DNA of 64,000 nucleotides from Rebecca billardiae RCC1528. Lineage: Eukaryota; Haptophyta. The stretch is taken from contig OZ251238.1 of assembly GCA_965240325.2 (NCBI GenBank), forward strand, positions 124,001 through 188,000, read 5' to 3'. Within the stretch, counting starts at the first letter, position 1; every line of letters begins with the position of its first letter. The notes below the pieces were generated by a model. The model saw only the letters and a list, made by a program, of their open reading frames with translations. It was not told the DNA's origin and did not search any database. The translations under genes were made by a program, and so were the position numbers. Of this stretch, positions 21,072-32,127 are shown one piece after another.

Positions 21072-22358
21072 CTAGAGCGCGCTTGGCTTCAACGCCGCCT
21101 TCGGCAGCACTCGTTCTTCTTTGTGCCGCCTGATCCGCTCGTGGTCAGCAGTCCTGTTGATCCAGTTGCGCTCGAAAAGCGCAGCCCTGTTCGCGCTCAT
21201 CGCGGCGGCGATGGCCAGTTCTGCCGGCACTGCGCCCGGATGGGCAGTGGCAGCATGCTCTGCAAGCAGCTGGCGCATATCCTCGCCCCAGAAGCCGAAC
21301 GAGCCATTCGGGCACCGCAGCGGCGATGGTATCTCGCTCGGCGGGTAGGCCCTCGGCTGCTGCGGAAAGAGGCCGCGGATGAGCTTGTTGTTGAGCACGT
21401 GGTACACGCGCGACTGCTGCCGGAAGTGCGCGTCGTCCTTGTACCGCAGGCTGTTGGGCCAGCCGTAGGTCATGGCCTCCGTGATCTGGCCCGCCTCGAA
21501 GATGCCCGCGAACGGCGCGAAATGGCGCAGGGCCTCGCCATCCAGGACGGCCGGGCGGGTCGGGCGCGTCTGCCGCGTGGTGGTCTTCCACACCACGCAC
21601 GGGGCCGCACGCTGCGCTGCTCTCGCAAACTCGGCCCAGCCAAAGCTTTGGGGCACTGGCCACAGGCCCATGTTGAGGATGAGCACGTGCGGGTGGAAGC
21701 GCTTCACCACCTCCACCAGCACCTTCGCGACCCCCATGCTCTGCCGACGCGCCTTGAACTCACGTAGGCGCCCGATCACCTCGCCGCTCCAGTCGGGCGG
21801 CTCGGCGCCGTACTCGCCGCGCATGTGCACGTGCACGGCGTGCGTCGCTCCAAACACGGTGATGAGGCTCACGTTCACGTTGCACGCGGGGAGATGGAAG
21901 TAGCGATTCTCCATGTTGAAGCCGCTGTAGATGGGCCACCCCGGATGGCAGTCGCACCGCTCCTCCGGGGAGAGCTCGTAATGGGTCCCAATCATATGCG
22001 CTTTTCGCGCGTCCGAGATGTTCTGCCATTCCGACCACGACGAGTACACGCACGGCTCGAACGGCTGGCGTCGGAACCACGAATGGTTCTTGCCAAACTT
22101 GAGCCTGTACACGAGGTCGATGTACTGGTACCTCGTCAGAGAGTCCCCGACGAAGAAGATGTTGGTGTCTCGCGGGATGCACGGGCAGTTGCTCCCGACC
22201 TCGTCCGCGTCACAAATGCAGCACGCTTCGCCATCGCCGAGGACATGCGGCGTCGCGCGCAGCGGGGGTAGTAGCCGGATCGGGGCGGCGCCGACCCTCG
22301 CAGCGCGCGCGCAGGCGAGCGCGACTAGAAAGAGGCGACGCGGGAGCCTGTCCAGCAT
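21072..22358 (-). CDS. PC-esterase / SGNH-hydrolase-like secretory protein
   Basis: 428 residues. The ATG at 22358 is preferred because it starts a signal sequence (LPRRLFLVALACARAARVGA). NIFFVGDSLTRYQY carries the GDS-L block with the nucleophilic serine; HVLILNMGLWP resembles the block with a conserved Asn/Gly; KDDAHFRQQSRVYHVLNN gives the D-x-x-H pair that completes a Ser-Asp-His triad. This order is that of PC-Esterase (PMR5/TBL-like) acyltransferases and esterases, which modify glycans with acetyl groups in the Golgi or at the surface. A Cys-rich segment (CCICDADEVGSNCPCI) precedes the GDS block. The frame stays open upstream through two short direct repeats but nothing there looks coding. 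Confidence 0.75.
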   Translation of the reverse strand: MLDRLPRRLFLVALACARAARVGAAPIRLLPPLRATPHVLGDGEACCICDADEVGSNCPCIPRDTNIFFVGDSLTRYQYIDLVYRLKFGKNHSWFRRQPFEPCVYSSWSEWQNISDARKAHMIGTHYELSPEERCDCHPGWPIYSGFNMENRYFHLPACNVNVSLITVFGATHAVHVHMRGEYGAEPPDWSGEVIGRLREFKARRQSMGVAKVLVEVVKRFHPHVLILNMGLWPVPQSFGWAEFARAAQRAAPCVVWKTTTRQTRPTRPAVLDGEALRHFAPFAGIFEAGQITEAMTYGWPNSLRYKDDAHFRQQSRVYHVLNNKLIRGLFPQQPRAYPPSEIPSPLRCPNGSFGFWGEDMRQLLAEHAATAHPGAVPAELAIAAAMSANRAALFERNWINRTADHERIRRHKEERVLPKAALKPSAL

Positions 22359-22418
22359 GAAGGCCCGGTGGAGCAAACAGGAGATGGCCGTAGAACTGGC
22401 TTGTACTCTCCGCCATCC

Positions 22419-22520
22419 TTCATCGCACGCTCTCCGAATTATTATTGTTTTAACGTGCGTAAGGCTCACGGTGGGCGGTGGCAGGTTGCCGCGCCATCCT
22501 TCATCGCACGCTCTCCGAAG
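22419..22520. repeat. Pair of direct repeats upstream of the PC-esterase gene
   Basis: CATCCTTCATCGCACGCTCT (plus CCGAA) occurs at about 22419-22440 and again at about 22495-22519, 76 bp apart, within 170 bp of the start codon at 22358. Confidence 0.7.
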
Positions 22521-25190
22521 AGAGACCTGGAACAAGGGCCGTCCTGGAAACTGGTTTTGAACCACTAAGACAGGCAGGCCGTACATTTACTAAGAATAAG
22601 AGACGCACACAGCTCAGGCAGGCGAGATCAAACGAGGCGAGGGTGACAGTGGTAGGCGAGCGCGCCAACGAAGCCCCCTTGCCTCGGCAGGTGGTTGTGG
22701 GCAGTGTGTTCGGGTTGGTGCATCCCTTGCTCGCACCGTCTCCTAGCTAGGGGGGCCAAACCGCCCATTTAAAAATGAAAAGCAAAGTCGCGTCGCATTT
22801 TCGCTCCGCCCTCGGCCTTTTAGGGTGGCGCGGAGCCTTTTTCTCGGACCTCGCTCGAAAATCGAGCTCCGACGCCTTCGGGCGCTCAGAGCTCGGTTCC
22901 GCTCCAGCACGAGCGGCCGGAGGCAGTGGACCGCCGCGCGCTCGCGACCTTTGAGACGCCGAGATGGTCTCGGGTGCGCGCGCGCGTGACGCTGGTGGGC
23001 GCTACTGACCCGTGCCTTTGCGCCACCAGCGGCTCACCACCCGCTTCTTGGCCACCTCGCGCCGTGCGCGGCGCGCGTCGGCCGGCTTGAATTGGTGCGC
23101 TGCGTACGCCCGCTACGCTACCGCACGGTGTGGCGCATGATCAACTCGGACCAATGAGATCGATGCTCGGACCAATCGTCCATGTATGTCTGTGAATGCC
23201 CAGCTCGCCTAACCTGCCCTACTGCGCCGGAATCGCCGTCAGCAGACCGGCGCGAGCTCGCGCACAGCACCTCCGCGGAGCTCGCAAGTGTCATGTTCCG
23301 CTTGTAGGGCCCGTGTTTGCACCTGCCGTGGCACTTGCGATGGTCAGTACGTTGGGTATGGGTCACGTGTGCCCTCTGATGGCGTCTGGGCGCCTCCCAT
23401 TCGCCTCTCAGGACGTCGCGGACGTGCTCGCAGGCAGCGGTTGGCTCATTCGACAGGTCCGACGTGCACTCGACCGTGCCTGCAAGCGCGCCCCTGTGAC
23501 GCTCATGCCTGCAGAAGCAGATGCAGATGGGCCCTCATGCACCCTGGTGCGCCCAAGACCGGCGGGAGCGTCAGAGACCGTCTCAATCTTGACACCTTGC
23601 ACACGCCGGCGCTTGCCGTTGGGCTCCGCGCAGCCAGCCAGGAGCGCCGAACAACGCCGGATCAGCCTCTGTAGGCCGAATATCCGCCCCTAAGCCCAGA
23701 AATAGCGCGGAACAGGGTAGTGCGTACCTATGTGGACCAATCCCATCCAGCCTGGTTTGGTGCAGACACGCCAGCCACCGCCTGGAGCAGACGTTTGCTG
23801 CCGAATCGCATGCTCGGCACTGTGCCGCACTGCGACGACGACAGATTTGACCTGCCTCGTAGGTCTCGGCCAGGGAGCGGTGACGGTTGGCTCGAGTGAC
23901 TTTAAACCGTGACTATGACCGAGAGCACTCCCGGGCTGAGGACGTGGGGCCGGTGCTTTGGGTCTAATATGTCTGCAATACGCCGTACGCGTGGCCGTAT
24001 ACACAGTCTGAAAACGTATCTCGCAGCTCGAGATCAGATGAGGCTGTATTCATCAGCATGGCGCCTATATACACAGTGGGTATGTAACGATCGGTGGCTT
24101 CTAGGAAACTACATATTTGACAGCCTGCCAGTACACAGCCTATATCGCATGTTGGGACCTGCTGCTGCTGGGGACTCAGAACGATCTCGCTGAGATGCTC
24201 TAACAAAGTGAGGTCGACATGGTCTATATGTCACATATAGGACGACCGTTACATGCCGTTTCCAATAAGTTCAGGCTCATTCTAATAAGTAAATATGCTA
24301 GCCGTTACGCCCTATATTCAGGGTATGTGCACCTGATTTTTTTACATGGCCGGCCCAGACCCCTCCAGAGGGCAAATGATCCAGCCCGAAATCAGCTCTA
24401 AACACTCGCTAGGACCCGCGCTCGTGGCCGTCAGTAACGCTACAGTGCCACTTTGGCCCCCCTATCCTAGCTGGCCCCTTGAGCCCTTCCCCGCCAACGG
24501 CCTCCGAGCAAGTTTCCCAGGCAAGTCGGGGCGTGCTTGAGTTGATGTCTATGATCTTTCGCGCCTGACAAGATGCGAGCGTCGGCTCGACCACCACTGG
24601 AGTTGAATAAGTTGATCTGTTGAACACGCAGAGTGACTGTGGCATGGAGTTGCGGACGCGTCGGTAGCTCTGCGCCTTGTCAGCAGCTTTTATTAAGCAA
24701 TGGCTCGCGCTGCACTTACCGATCGTGCTTACCATTGCGTAGGATGCGTGCGTACGTAGGCAGAGGTGCCGTGTAGGCACGGTCAGTTCTCGCACTCGGC
24801 ACTGGCAGAGTCTGCTCTGGCCGACTAGTACGTCGTGCACTCACTCCGACGCAGCGGGCCACACTCTGACACACTGGACGGCCTGCGCCTTGCATGCTGC
24901 GTCACAGTGAGCCTGGTCGGTCGGTCGTCGTCTGTGCAATCACTGTGTGCATCGCACCGAATCACAGTCACTGTCACGCAGTGCAACACTGAGAGGCCAC
25001 TCACTCGCCTGTCGTGTTGCAGCGTCACGGAGTCGGACATCCGACACGTCGTGGGTTGCAAATCTGACATCTCCTTTACCCGACGGAGCGAATCCGTATT
25101 GGAGTATGCCGCACGGCGGCAGGCCGCACGAGGGCGCGTCCGCCCGTGATGCGACCTGGTACCGAAAGACACAGCGCCTGGCGGTGGGGG
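22521..25190. other. Long intergenic region, no gene recognised
   Basis: About 2.7 kb of less GC-rich sequence. Several frames of 60-165 codons exist but none has recognisable motifs or the codon bias of neighbouring genes. 22586-22627 shares a motif with the region upstream of the cofilin gene (see findings). 22803-22900 contains consecutive hairpins, the first with stem GCTCCGC/GCGGAGC followed by TTTTT. Confidence 0.5.
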
Positions 25191-26852
25191 ATGGCGATGC
25201 GGCTGCTGCTGCCGCTGCTCGCCGCGCCGGCCCTCGCGCTCGTCGGCGCGGACGACGCGCCGCCGCCGCGGCGGACGGTGGGCGAGGCGTGCGGCCTCCT
25301 CGACGGCCCGCTGGCCTCCTCGGCGGCGCTGGCCCCGCTGCTGCGCGCGCCCGCCCCCTTCCAGCCCGCCGACGCGCTCGCCTACTCGGGGCGCTTCTCG
25401 CACGCGCAGGCGCTCGGCGGCTTGAACGGCAGCGCGGCGGTCGCGCGCGTGCGCGAAGGGCTCGCGCAGGTGGGGGCGAGCGGCGTCACGACGCGCGACG
25501 GCATGCGCGCGATGCACGCGCTGTACGAGCGCGCCTTTTGCGACGCGGTGCGCGGTGACGCCGCGCGCGCCGCGGAGCTCGCGCGCGCCGTGTCGCTCGG
25601 CCTCGGCTGGGGCCCGGTCGGGCTCGACCTGCGCGGCCTCCTGGCGCGGCACGCGCCGAACGCGTCGGCCGCGGCCGCGCTGCTCCGCACGCCGCTGATG
25701 CGCGCCGTGCGCGACGCGTTCTACCCGCCGGCCGCGCCCGGCGCGCCGCTGCCCGCCGACGCGGCCGCGCGCGCGGGCGCGGGCGGCGCCGTCCTCGAGT
25801 ACTGCCGCGCGCTGCGCTTCGAGCCGGCGCCGGGGCGCGTGATCGACGCGGTGTGGGCGGCGGACGTGCGCGCGCAGTTCGCCTCCGCGGCGGAGGCTGA
25901 CGCCGCGCTGCTGCGCGCCGGCGCCGAGCACCTGCCGCGCGCGCGCGCGCTGCACTCGCTGCTGCGCGCGCACGGCGCCGCGCCCGTGCAGCGCTGGCCG
26001 CGGCTGGACGTGGCCGCGCTCGCCGCCGTGGCGACGCCGCTGCTCGACGCGTCGGCCGAGCGCGCGCGGCGCGCGGCGCGCACGGGCGACGCGCGCGCCG
26101 CCAAGCAGGCCCGGCGCGAGCTCCTCTTCCAGCGCCACCTGCCGCCGGAGCTCGGCGCGCTGCTCGCGCCGCTGCTCGACGAGCCGGCGCTCGGCGCCGC
26201 GGTGGGCGCGTACCTCGACCCGGCCGGCGCGGCGGACGCGGCGGCGGCCGGCGCGGCGCCGCGCGTGTGCGCGCGCGGCGTGCAGCTGCGCCGGCTGGAC
26301 GAGCACGCCAGCCTCGACACCTTCGTCTCGGCGCACTGGCACCACGACCGCGCGGGCCGCCGGCTGCGCCTCTTCGTCTTCCTGCACGACGTGCAGCCCG
26401 AGGGCGGGCGGCCGACCAAGGTGGCGCGCGGCTCGCACCGCACCCACTGGTTCAGCTACGCGCAGCACGCGGACGCGCGGTTTGACGAGGCCTGGGTCGA
26501 GCGGCACTTCGAGGTGGTCTCCCTCGGCGGCCCCGCGGGCGGCGGCTTCCTGCTCGACACCAACGCGCTGCACAAGGCGGAGCTGAGCGGCACGGTGCCC
26601 CGGGACACGCTGATCGTCGAGCTGGACGTGCCCGGCCGGTGCGAGCGGCTGCGGGAGGTGTACACGCCGCCGTGCACGCGCCCGGCGACGGGGAACGCGA
26701 TGCCCGCGCCCGCGGGCGCGCTGCTCACACGCCGCGCGCAGTGCGCCGCCTACCTCGCGCCCGCCGAGCAAGGCCAGGGCGCAGCGTCCGCCGCGCGCGC
26801 GGCTGCTGTCAAGCAGCGACGCGGCCAGCAGCGGCGCCAGCGGCAGCGCTGA
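25191..26852 (+). CDS. 2-oxoglutarate/Fe(II) dioxygenase-like (PhyH-type) secretory protein
   Basis: 553 residues, no intron. The ATG at 25191 starts MAMRLLLPLLAAPALALV, a clear signal peptide; an earlier in-frame ATG would bury it. The C-terminal third has the double-stranded beta-helix signature: AHWHHDRAG contains the H-x-D metal pair, GGRPTKVARGSH is typical of PhyH-like enzymes (G-x-x-x-x-x-x-GSH), NALHKAELSGT offers the distal metal-binding His, and PRDTLIVELDV has the Arg expected to bind 2-oxoglutarate. Such enzymes hydroxylate lipids, peptides or small molecules. The N-terminal 300 residues are Ala-rich and helical with no family I recognise. The C-terminus is basic (QRRGQQRRQRQR). 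Confidence 0.7.
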   Translation: MAMRLLLPLLAAPALALVGADDAPPPRRTVGEACGLLDGPLASSAALAPLLRAPAPFQPADALAYSGRFSHAQALGGLNGSAAVARVREGLAQVGASGVTTRDGMRAMHALYERAFCDAVRGDAARAAELARAVSLGLGWGPVGLDLRGLLARHAPNASAAAALLRTPLMRAVRDAFYPPAAPGAPLPADAAARAGAGGAVLEYCRALRFEPAPGRVIDAVWAADVRAQFASAAEADAALLRAGAEHLPRARALHSLLRAHGAAPVQRWPRLDVAALAAVATPLLDASAERARRAARTGDARAAKQARRELLFQRHLPPELGALLAPLLDEPALGAAVGAYLDPAGAADAAAAGAAPRVCARGVQLRRLDEHASLDTFVSAHWHHDRAGRRLRLFVFLHDVQPEGGRPTKVARGSHRTHWFSYAQHADARFDEAWVERHFEVVSLGGPAGGGFLLDTNALHKAELSGTVPRDTLIVELDVPGRCERLREVYTPPCTRPATGNAMPAPAGALLTRRAQCAAYLAPAEQGQGAASAARAAAVKQRRGQQRRQRQR

Positions 26853-27272
26853 GCGCCTGAGCGGCGGACGTCGTGAGACGCGTGAGGAGTCGCACGCTGC
26901 GCGGCACGCCGACGACCCTCCGAGGTTCGCGCCGTGCCTCGTCGCAGTCGTCTGGACGACGTGGATGCCATGCAGACGATCCACTACTGTAGTACCGTCA
27001 GTGATGTACGTATCATTGTCTCCTAAGAACTGTAACGACATTCGCGTCTGACTGTCACTGAGCAGACTATCAAATTCAATCAAGTGACTTCGGAGCAAGC
27101 GCTGCACCAGCGTGAAACCAAAGCCCGCAAATCCGCAATAATCATCAGGCCCTGAACTTTTAATCAGCTTGGGCCCCCGGAACCACCAAGGGTGGTGAAC
27201 CACTGCGGGGTCCAAGCTCGGTCGGCGATCGCAGTGGACGTTCGGTCGTCACCCGCCCTCCAGCCCGCCGTC

Positions 27273-28521
27273 ATGTCGCACGACGCGAAGAACATCTTCG
27301 TCCTCGGGTGCGCGCACGACCGCGTCGGCGCCCGTGCGCGTCGATCTTGGACCCCTTGTGCGCGCCCCGCTCCCTTCACCCTCCGCCTTCGCCGCGCCGT
27401 CCGTGCGCGCGCAGGAGCACGGGCAACATTGGCGCGGCGACCGTGAAGGCGCTCTCCGAGCTGCACGGCGGCAAGCTGCCCGTCACCGCGGGCGCGCGCA
27501 ACGCGGAGAAGGCGAAGGCGGCGTTCGGCCACCTCCCCGGCGTGCGCGTCGTCCAGGCCGACTTCGCTGACGCGGCGGGCCTCGTCTCCGCCTTCAGGGG
27601 CGTCGACTCGCTGTACCTGGTCACGCCCGGCGCGGAGGATCGCGGGCCCCTCACCGTGGGCGCGATCGACGCGGCGAAGAAGGCGCAGGTGCAGCACGTC
27701 ACCATCGTATCGCTCCTCACGACCGGAACCGATACCATCTTTGGCAAGCAGGTGCGCCCTCGCCCCCGCGCGTGCCGCCACACCGCTGCAGCCCAACCCG
27801 CCCGCCCCTCGCCCTCGGCATGGGCGGCGTGCGCGCACGCGGCGCAGGTCACGCCGATCGAGAGCGCGCTCGTCAACTCCGGGCTGAGCTACACGGCGCT
27901 CCGCCTCCCGCTCTTCCTCGAGAACAACTTTGCGCACCAGGTGGGGGCTCGGGTCCAGCGCTGCGCTGCGCTGCCCTGCGACGCCCTGCGACGCCCTGCG
28001 CGCAGCGCGCCGTGCGGCGGCGCGCGCGCCGACGCGCGCGGCGCCACACGTGCGCCGCGCGCGCGCGCCGCGCCGTTCTGCAGGAGGCGATCAAGGGCCA
28101 GAAGACGATCTACTGTCCGATGGACGCGCTCAAGTTTGGCGTCGGCGTCGCGGTCGGCGACGCGGCCAAGGCGGCCGCGGTCGTGCTGAGCAAGCCGCGC
28201 GAGCACGCGGGCCGCGTGTACAAGCTCTTCTCCGCGCGCTTCACGCAGCAGCAGCTGGCGGACGCGTTCGGCGCGGCGCTGGGCGAGGAGGTCAAGTACG
28301 TGCAGGTGCCGTACGACGCGGCGCGCGAGTCATTCCTCGGGATGGGCTTCCCCGCGTGGCAGACCGACGGCATCCTCGAGCTGTACAAGATGATCGACGC
28401 CGACTCGCCGCTCACCAACCCCGGCGACAGCGAGAACGACTACGCCAACATCACCGGCGAGCAGCCCACCTCGCTGCAGGCGTGGGTGGACGGCGTGAAG
28501 GGCGCGTTCAAGGCGCCGTGA
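27273..28521 (+). CDS. NmrA-like NAD(P)-binding protein (atypical SDR)
   Basis: Four exons: 27273-27307, 27415-27751, 27848-27940, 28084-28521; introns of 107, 96 and 143 nt, two with GTGCG donors and one with GTGGG. The spliced 300-residue protein begins MSHDAKNIFVLGSTGNIG, with the first splice falling inside the G-x-x-G-x-x-G dinucleotide-binding loop. ARNAEKAKAAFG and VQADFADAAGL follow the usual second beta strand and acidic turn, and VDSLYLVTPG is the NmrA/azoreductase-type block. The family includes NADP redox sensors (NmrA, HSCARG) and NAD(P)H:quinone oxidoreductases (QOR2-type); the C-terminal half defines substrate choice and is not diagnostic here. No signal peptide, so cytosolic. 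Confidence 0.85.
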
Positions 28522-28898
28522 TGAGGCAGGCGAGCAGCCCCTCAGTCGTCGCCCCTGGGCAATGGCGCTCGCGTGGTGGGCTCGCAGAGTCGCGGCCCTC
28601 GCAACAACCACTACGCACCACTCATCATCCGAGCACCGCCAGCCGCGGCGGCTGCGAGCGCAGTAATATATGAGGACGATGATACGCCGGCCTCATCGTG
28701 GCTTGTCGCCTTGTCGGCGTCGCCGGCGGGCGGCACGCGGCGCGTACTAGCTATACCTGACGATATGACACTGCTTATGGAGTCGCGCCGCGACTTCCGT
28801 CGACTACCACGAGTGCATCATATATATATATATATACTGCATCCGATCAGGCGTCACTGGGGCCGACGGGCCCCGGACGGCAGCCGCGGCCCGGAGCG

Positions 28899-29625
28899 TC
28901 AGCGCCACAGCGGCTTGAACATCGCCGCGATGGCCTTTTCGTCGAGGTCATCATCATCGTTTGCCTACCAACCCAGCCCGGGTTGCGCAGGCACACGGCC
29001 GTGGGCACGAGGTGCGGTGTGGGGGTTGTCACGTGAGCCGTGCGCCCGTCCGCACTGCCCGACTAGGGCACATGTGCCCGTGGTGCCGCGCACGCCTTTC
29101 CGCGCCCGGCCGCTTGGCGCGGCGCGTTGGCATGCACGGCGTGCGCACCTGCACAGACTTGGCGACGCCAGGAAGCTCGTCCTTGAACGACTCCCTCGTG
29201 GAGCTGTAGAGCGTCTTCGCCGAGGTGTGCGCGCGCGGAGGGTTCCACGACACAAAGACGATCCTCCGCTGCCCGCGCAGCGCGGGCACGGGGTAGTCCA
29301 TCACGCCGTACCGTGGCTCCCCGGAGGACTTGAGCTTGTGCACGAAGGCGTTGAAGTCGAAGGTGCGCTCCCTGCTGCGCGATGCATCCACGACCACCTT
29401 GTGCCCGACAATCTTAAAGGTGATGTAGTCGAGCCTGTGCCCCAGCTGCATGCTCTTGTACGCGGCGAGCGCCTCGTCTGAGGCCCTGAAGCCGGACGTG
29501 ATGATGCGCGCGGGAGAGCGGCCAGTCGGCACGCGCGTCACTATAATGCCGACAACGGCTGCGAGCCCCAGCATGACGGCCAGCGTGCCGACCACCTGTC
29601 GCTTGTTCACGCTCGCCATCGCCAT
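28899..29625 (-). CDS. ADF/cofilin with N-terminal transmembrane anchor
   Basis: Two exons, 29149-29625 and 28899-28964, joined by a phase-0 intron (28965-29148, GTGCGC...GGTAG). The 180-residue product contains a full ADF-homology domain: SDEALAAYKSMQLG, LDYITFKI, VMDYPV, RRIVFVSWNPPRA, the long alpha-3 actin-binding helix KTLYSSTRESFKDELPGVAK, and SVQ continued by the last exon as ANDDDDLDEKAIAAMF, matching the VQ-A-x-D-x-x-DL end of cofilins. ADF/cofilins bind and sever ADP-actin filaments. Unusually the domain is preceded by a hydrophobic stretch of about 22 residues (VVGTLAVMLGLAAVVGIIVT, residues 11-30) flanked by KR and R, which predicts membrane tethering. The canonical N-terminal Ser-x-Gly region is replaced by ITSGFRASDE. 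ATG at 29625, with another at 29619. Confidence 0.9.
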
Positions 29626-29849
29626 CACCGTTCGTTAAAAAGCGGTGGTTACAGTTTACTAACTCGCGATAAGAGACGCACAGTCGCACAGCTCAGGCAG
29701 GCGAGACCCGCTAACTTGAAACTGTTCATCATCACCGCCCATGAACGCCGATGGTGGCGACGGCGCCGGCCAGGCGGGCCGAGCCCACAGGCAAGGCCAC
29801 CCAAGGGTGAGCGCCACTCACGCTCGGGGCGGTGGCGCGGCGCAGCTGC

Positions 29850-32127
29850 CTACTTGCGCGGGTCGAGGATGGCGATGTCCTTCTCGTCGAAGAGCCGCGG
29901 CACGACGTACAGCCGCACCGGCACGAGCGCAGCGATGAGGAACGGCATCGCGCCGCCCGCGCCCACATAGCGCAGCACGACGATCACCACGAAGCACGCC
30001 ACCTGCAGCAGCGTGAACTTGTTGATGGTCTGCACCTCGAGCTGCTCCACCCACTCCTCGTCGGGCCACCGGTCCATCTCCCACGTGGCGAAGAGGAACA
30101 TGCGCGTGAACATGTTGTTGCCGCGGATCGACGACATGCCGAGGTAGAGGAAGATGCCGATGATGAGGTACTGCGGCACGAGCTTGAGCAGCGGCGTGAG
30201 CGCGAGCGAGACGAACATGAAGAGGTGCACGATCAGGTGCGTCACGCGCTGCTCGACGATTCCGACGACGCGCGTCTCGCGGTTTCCCTCCTCGTCCGTG
30301 ACGGTCTCGTAGATCGTGAGCGCGAACACGTGCGCGAGCGAGCGCACGGTCGCCGCGTGCGTGAAGGGCAGGCCGATGAGCGAGAGCAGCGGGTACATGC
30401 CCGCGCCGCAGACGAACAGATCGAGGTGGTAGCCTGCGGGGCAAGAGGCGCGAGATCGGGTCAGGCGCGCTTCGGTTGAGACGAGTCGTGTGCGCGCGCA
30501 TTCTGCCATCGGGCGTCACTGCAGCGCTCCAAGTCGGTGACTCCGGGCGCCTGGCAGTTGCAGCACAGGCCGTCCGGCGTCCGCTCACGCAGCGCCGCCA
30601 GCAGCGCATATTGGCGGGGCACACACCGGGCGACTTCTTGAAGAGGCGCTCGCGCTTGTTCACGATCACCTCCGTCAGGTTCTGGTCGAGGTAGCCGAGA
30701 ATCGTCAGGCCGGCGGCGAACGGGATGGTGAGGAACACGCCCCAGAACTGTAGGACGGCGCGAGGGCGCGAGCGAGCGCCAGCGGTGCCCGGCGGGGTGG
30801 GGGCGTGTGGGCAGGGGGCTCAGATCTATCCTCGCGTCAGCGTGCTGTGCTGCTGGTGCATGGGAGGCGGGGCGTGCACAGCAAGGAACGCTTGCCCACG
30901 ACCGCGCACGCCCGGGCGGGCGACACGCGCCAGAGGGCCACGCACCGGGAACGGCTTCTCAATGCCGGACGGGTCGACCATCCACGCGCGGGGCGCGCCG
31001 TTGCTGAGCGTGAGCGTCGGGCGGACTGACTCCGGCACCCGGAGGAACTGCAGGTCCTGGATGCCCATCGCGGGCACGACGAGGTTGGTGATCAGCGTGC
31101 CGAAGAAGATCACGATCACGACGCCGTAGTTCGAGATGTGCTTGCGCCACGTCTTGTTGAACCAGTCGGACGCGCGCAGGTCGCGGAACTTGACGCACGC
31201 CATGTACGTGCACGCGGTCAGGATGGCCGAGAAGAGCTGCGTGCCGATCGTGCGGTCCGAGAGGAAGATGCGCACGATGGCAGTGAGCGCGGCGGCGATC
31301 TCGAGCACCGAGACGATCGACGAGAAGATCTCCTCCGTGAACTGCGTCACGTACTTCATCAGCGCGCACCAGTCGAGCACGGCGCACAGCACGGTCATCA
31401 GCGCGGTGAACATGCCCTGCCACCAACGCGCGGGGAGGAACTCGATGTCGAGCTGCTGGCAGATCTGGTAGAAGACGATGGTGTACGCGAGCTCGGGGCC
31501 GGTCGCGCCCATGATCGTGAGCGGCTGCCCCGAGAAGAGCGCGTAGATTACGCCGCAGATCGCCGTGGAGAGCACCGTCTCGATGATGCCGATCTGACCC
31601 TGCGTCGCGATGTCAAAGAGCGCGCCGAACGCGAGCGCGGGCGCGTAGCACGCGAAGAAGAGAAAAATGGTCGCCGGAGCGACCATCGCGAAGCTCTCCT
31701 TGGTGAACGCGTCCGTCCAGTCCGAGAGGTACGTCTTCGGGTTGAGCCGCCGCTTGATGTCGATCATGAGGCCGCCGAACGCCCACTTGCCCGACCACTC
31801 GAGCGGGCCGGGCATGCCGTCGCCCTCCCACGGGTCGACGATGGTGTGCTTCTTGCGCTGCGACTCGAGGTCCGCAGCGGTCTTGGCCGGTGGCGTTGGT
31901 GCCACGGGCGTCATCTGCGGCGTCTTCTTCTCACCCGAGTTGCGGCGCGAGCGCGACACCGGCGTCTTGCCGCGCGAGCCCGCACGAGAGCGCTCGCGCG
32001 AGCGGCCGTACGCGGGCGAGGCCTCGGGCGGCGGGAGGTGATCGCCGACGGGGATGCCCATGTTACGGCGGTGGTCGTCAATCTGGTCGTTGTAAGGCAT
32101 GTCCCCGCTCGCGTTGAAGGTGGACAT
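29850..32127 (-). CDS. SLC4-family bicarbonate/borate-type anion transporter
   Basis: Three exons (30946-32127, 30627-30747, 29850-30433; introns 198 and 193 nt) encode 628 residues. Residues 1-135 are a hydrophilic, Ser/Arg/Pro-rich cytosolic region (SRSRRNSGEKK). The membrane domain opens with DWTDAFTKESFAMVAPATIF and ALFSGQPLTIMGATGPELAY, the signature SLC4 core (F-SGQPLT-I-G-x-TGP), followed by about ten further hydrophobic segments. TKESFAM, RVPESVRPT and IRGNNMFTRMFLF are further SLC4-like blocks, and a short cytosolic tail ends DPRK. Family members exchange or co-transport HCO3-, carbonate, borate or chloride. In a calcifying or bicarbonate-using alga this would supply inorganic carbon, but substrate and membrane are inference. 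The long N-terminal cytosolic domain of animal AE proteins is absent, nearer to the plant/fungal BOR type. Confidence 0.9.

Noticed and set aside
21072-22586. Longer N-terminus for the PC-esterase, including RRACDEGWR twice
   Set aside because: The extra residues come from two short DNA direct repeats and would bury the evident signal peptide starting at 22358.
23196-23693. Possible gene of about 165 codons
   Set aside because: No motif, no splice-consistent extension and several competing frames; not supportable.
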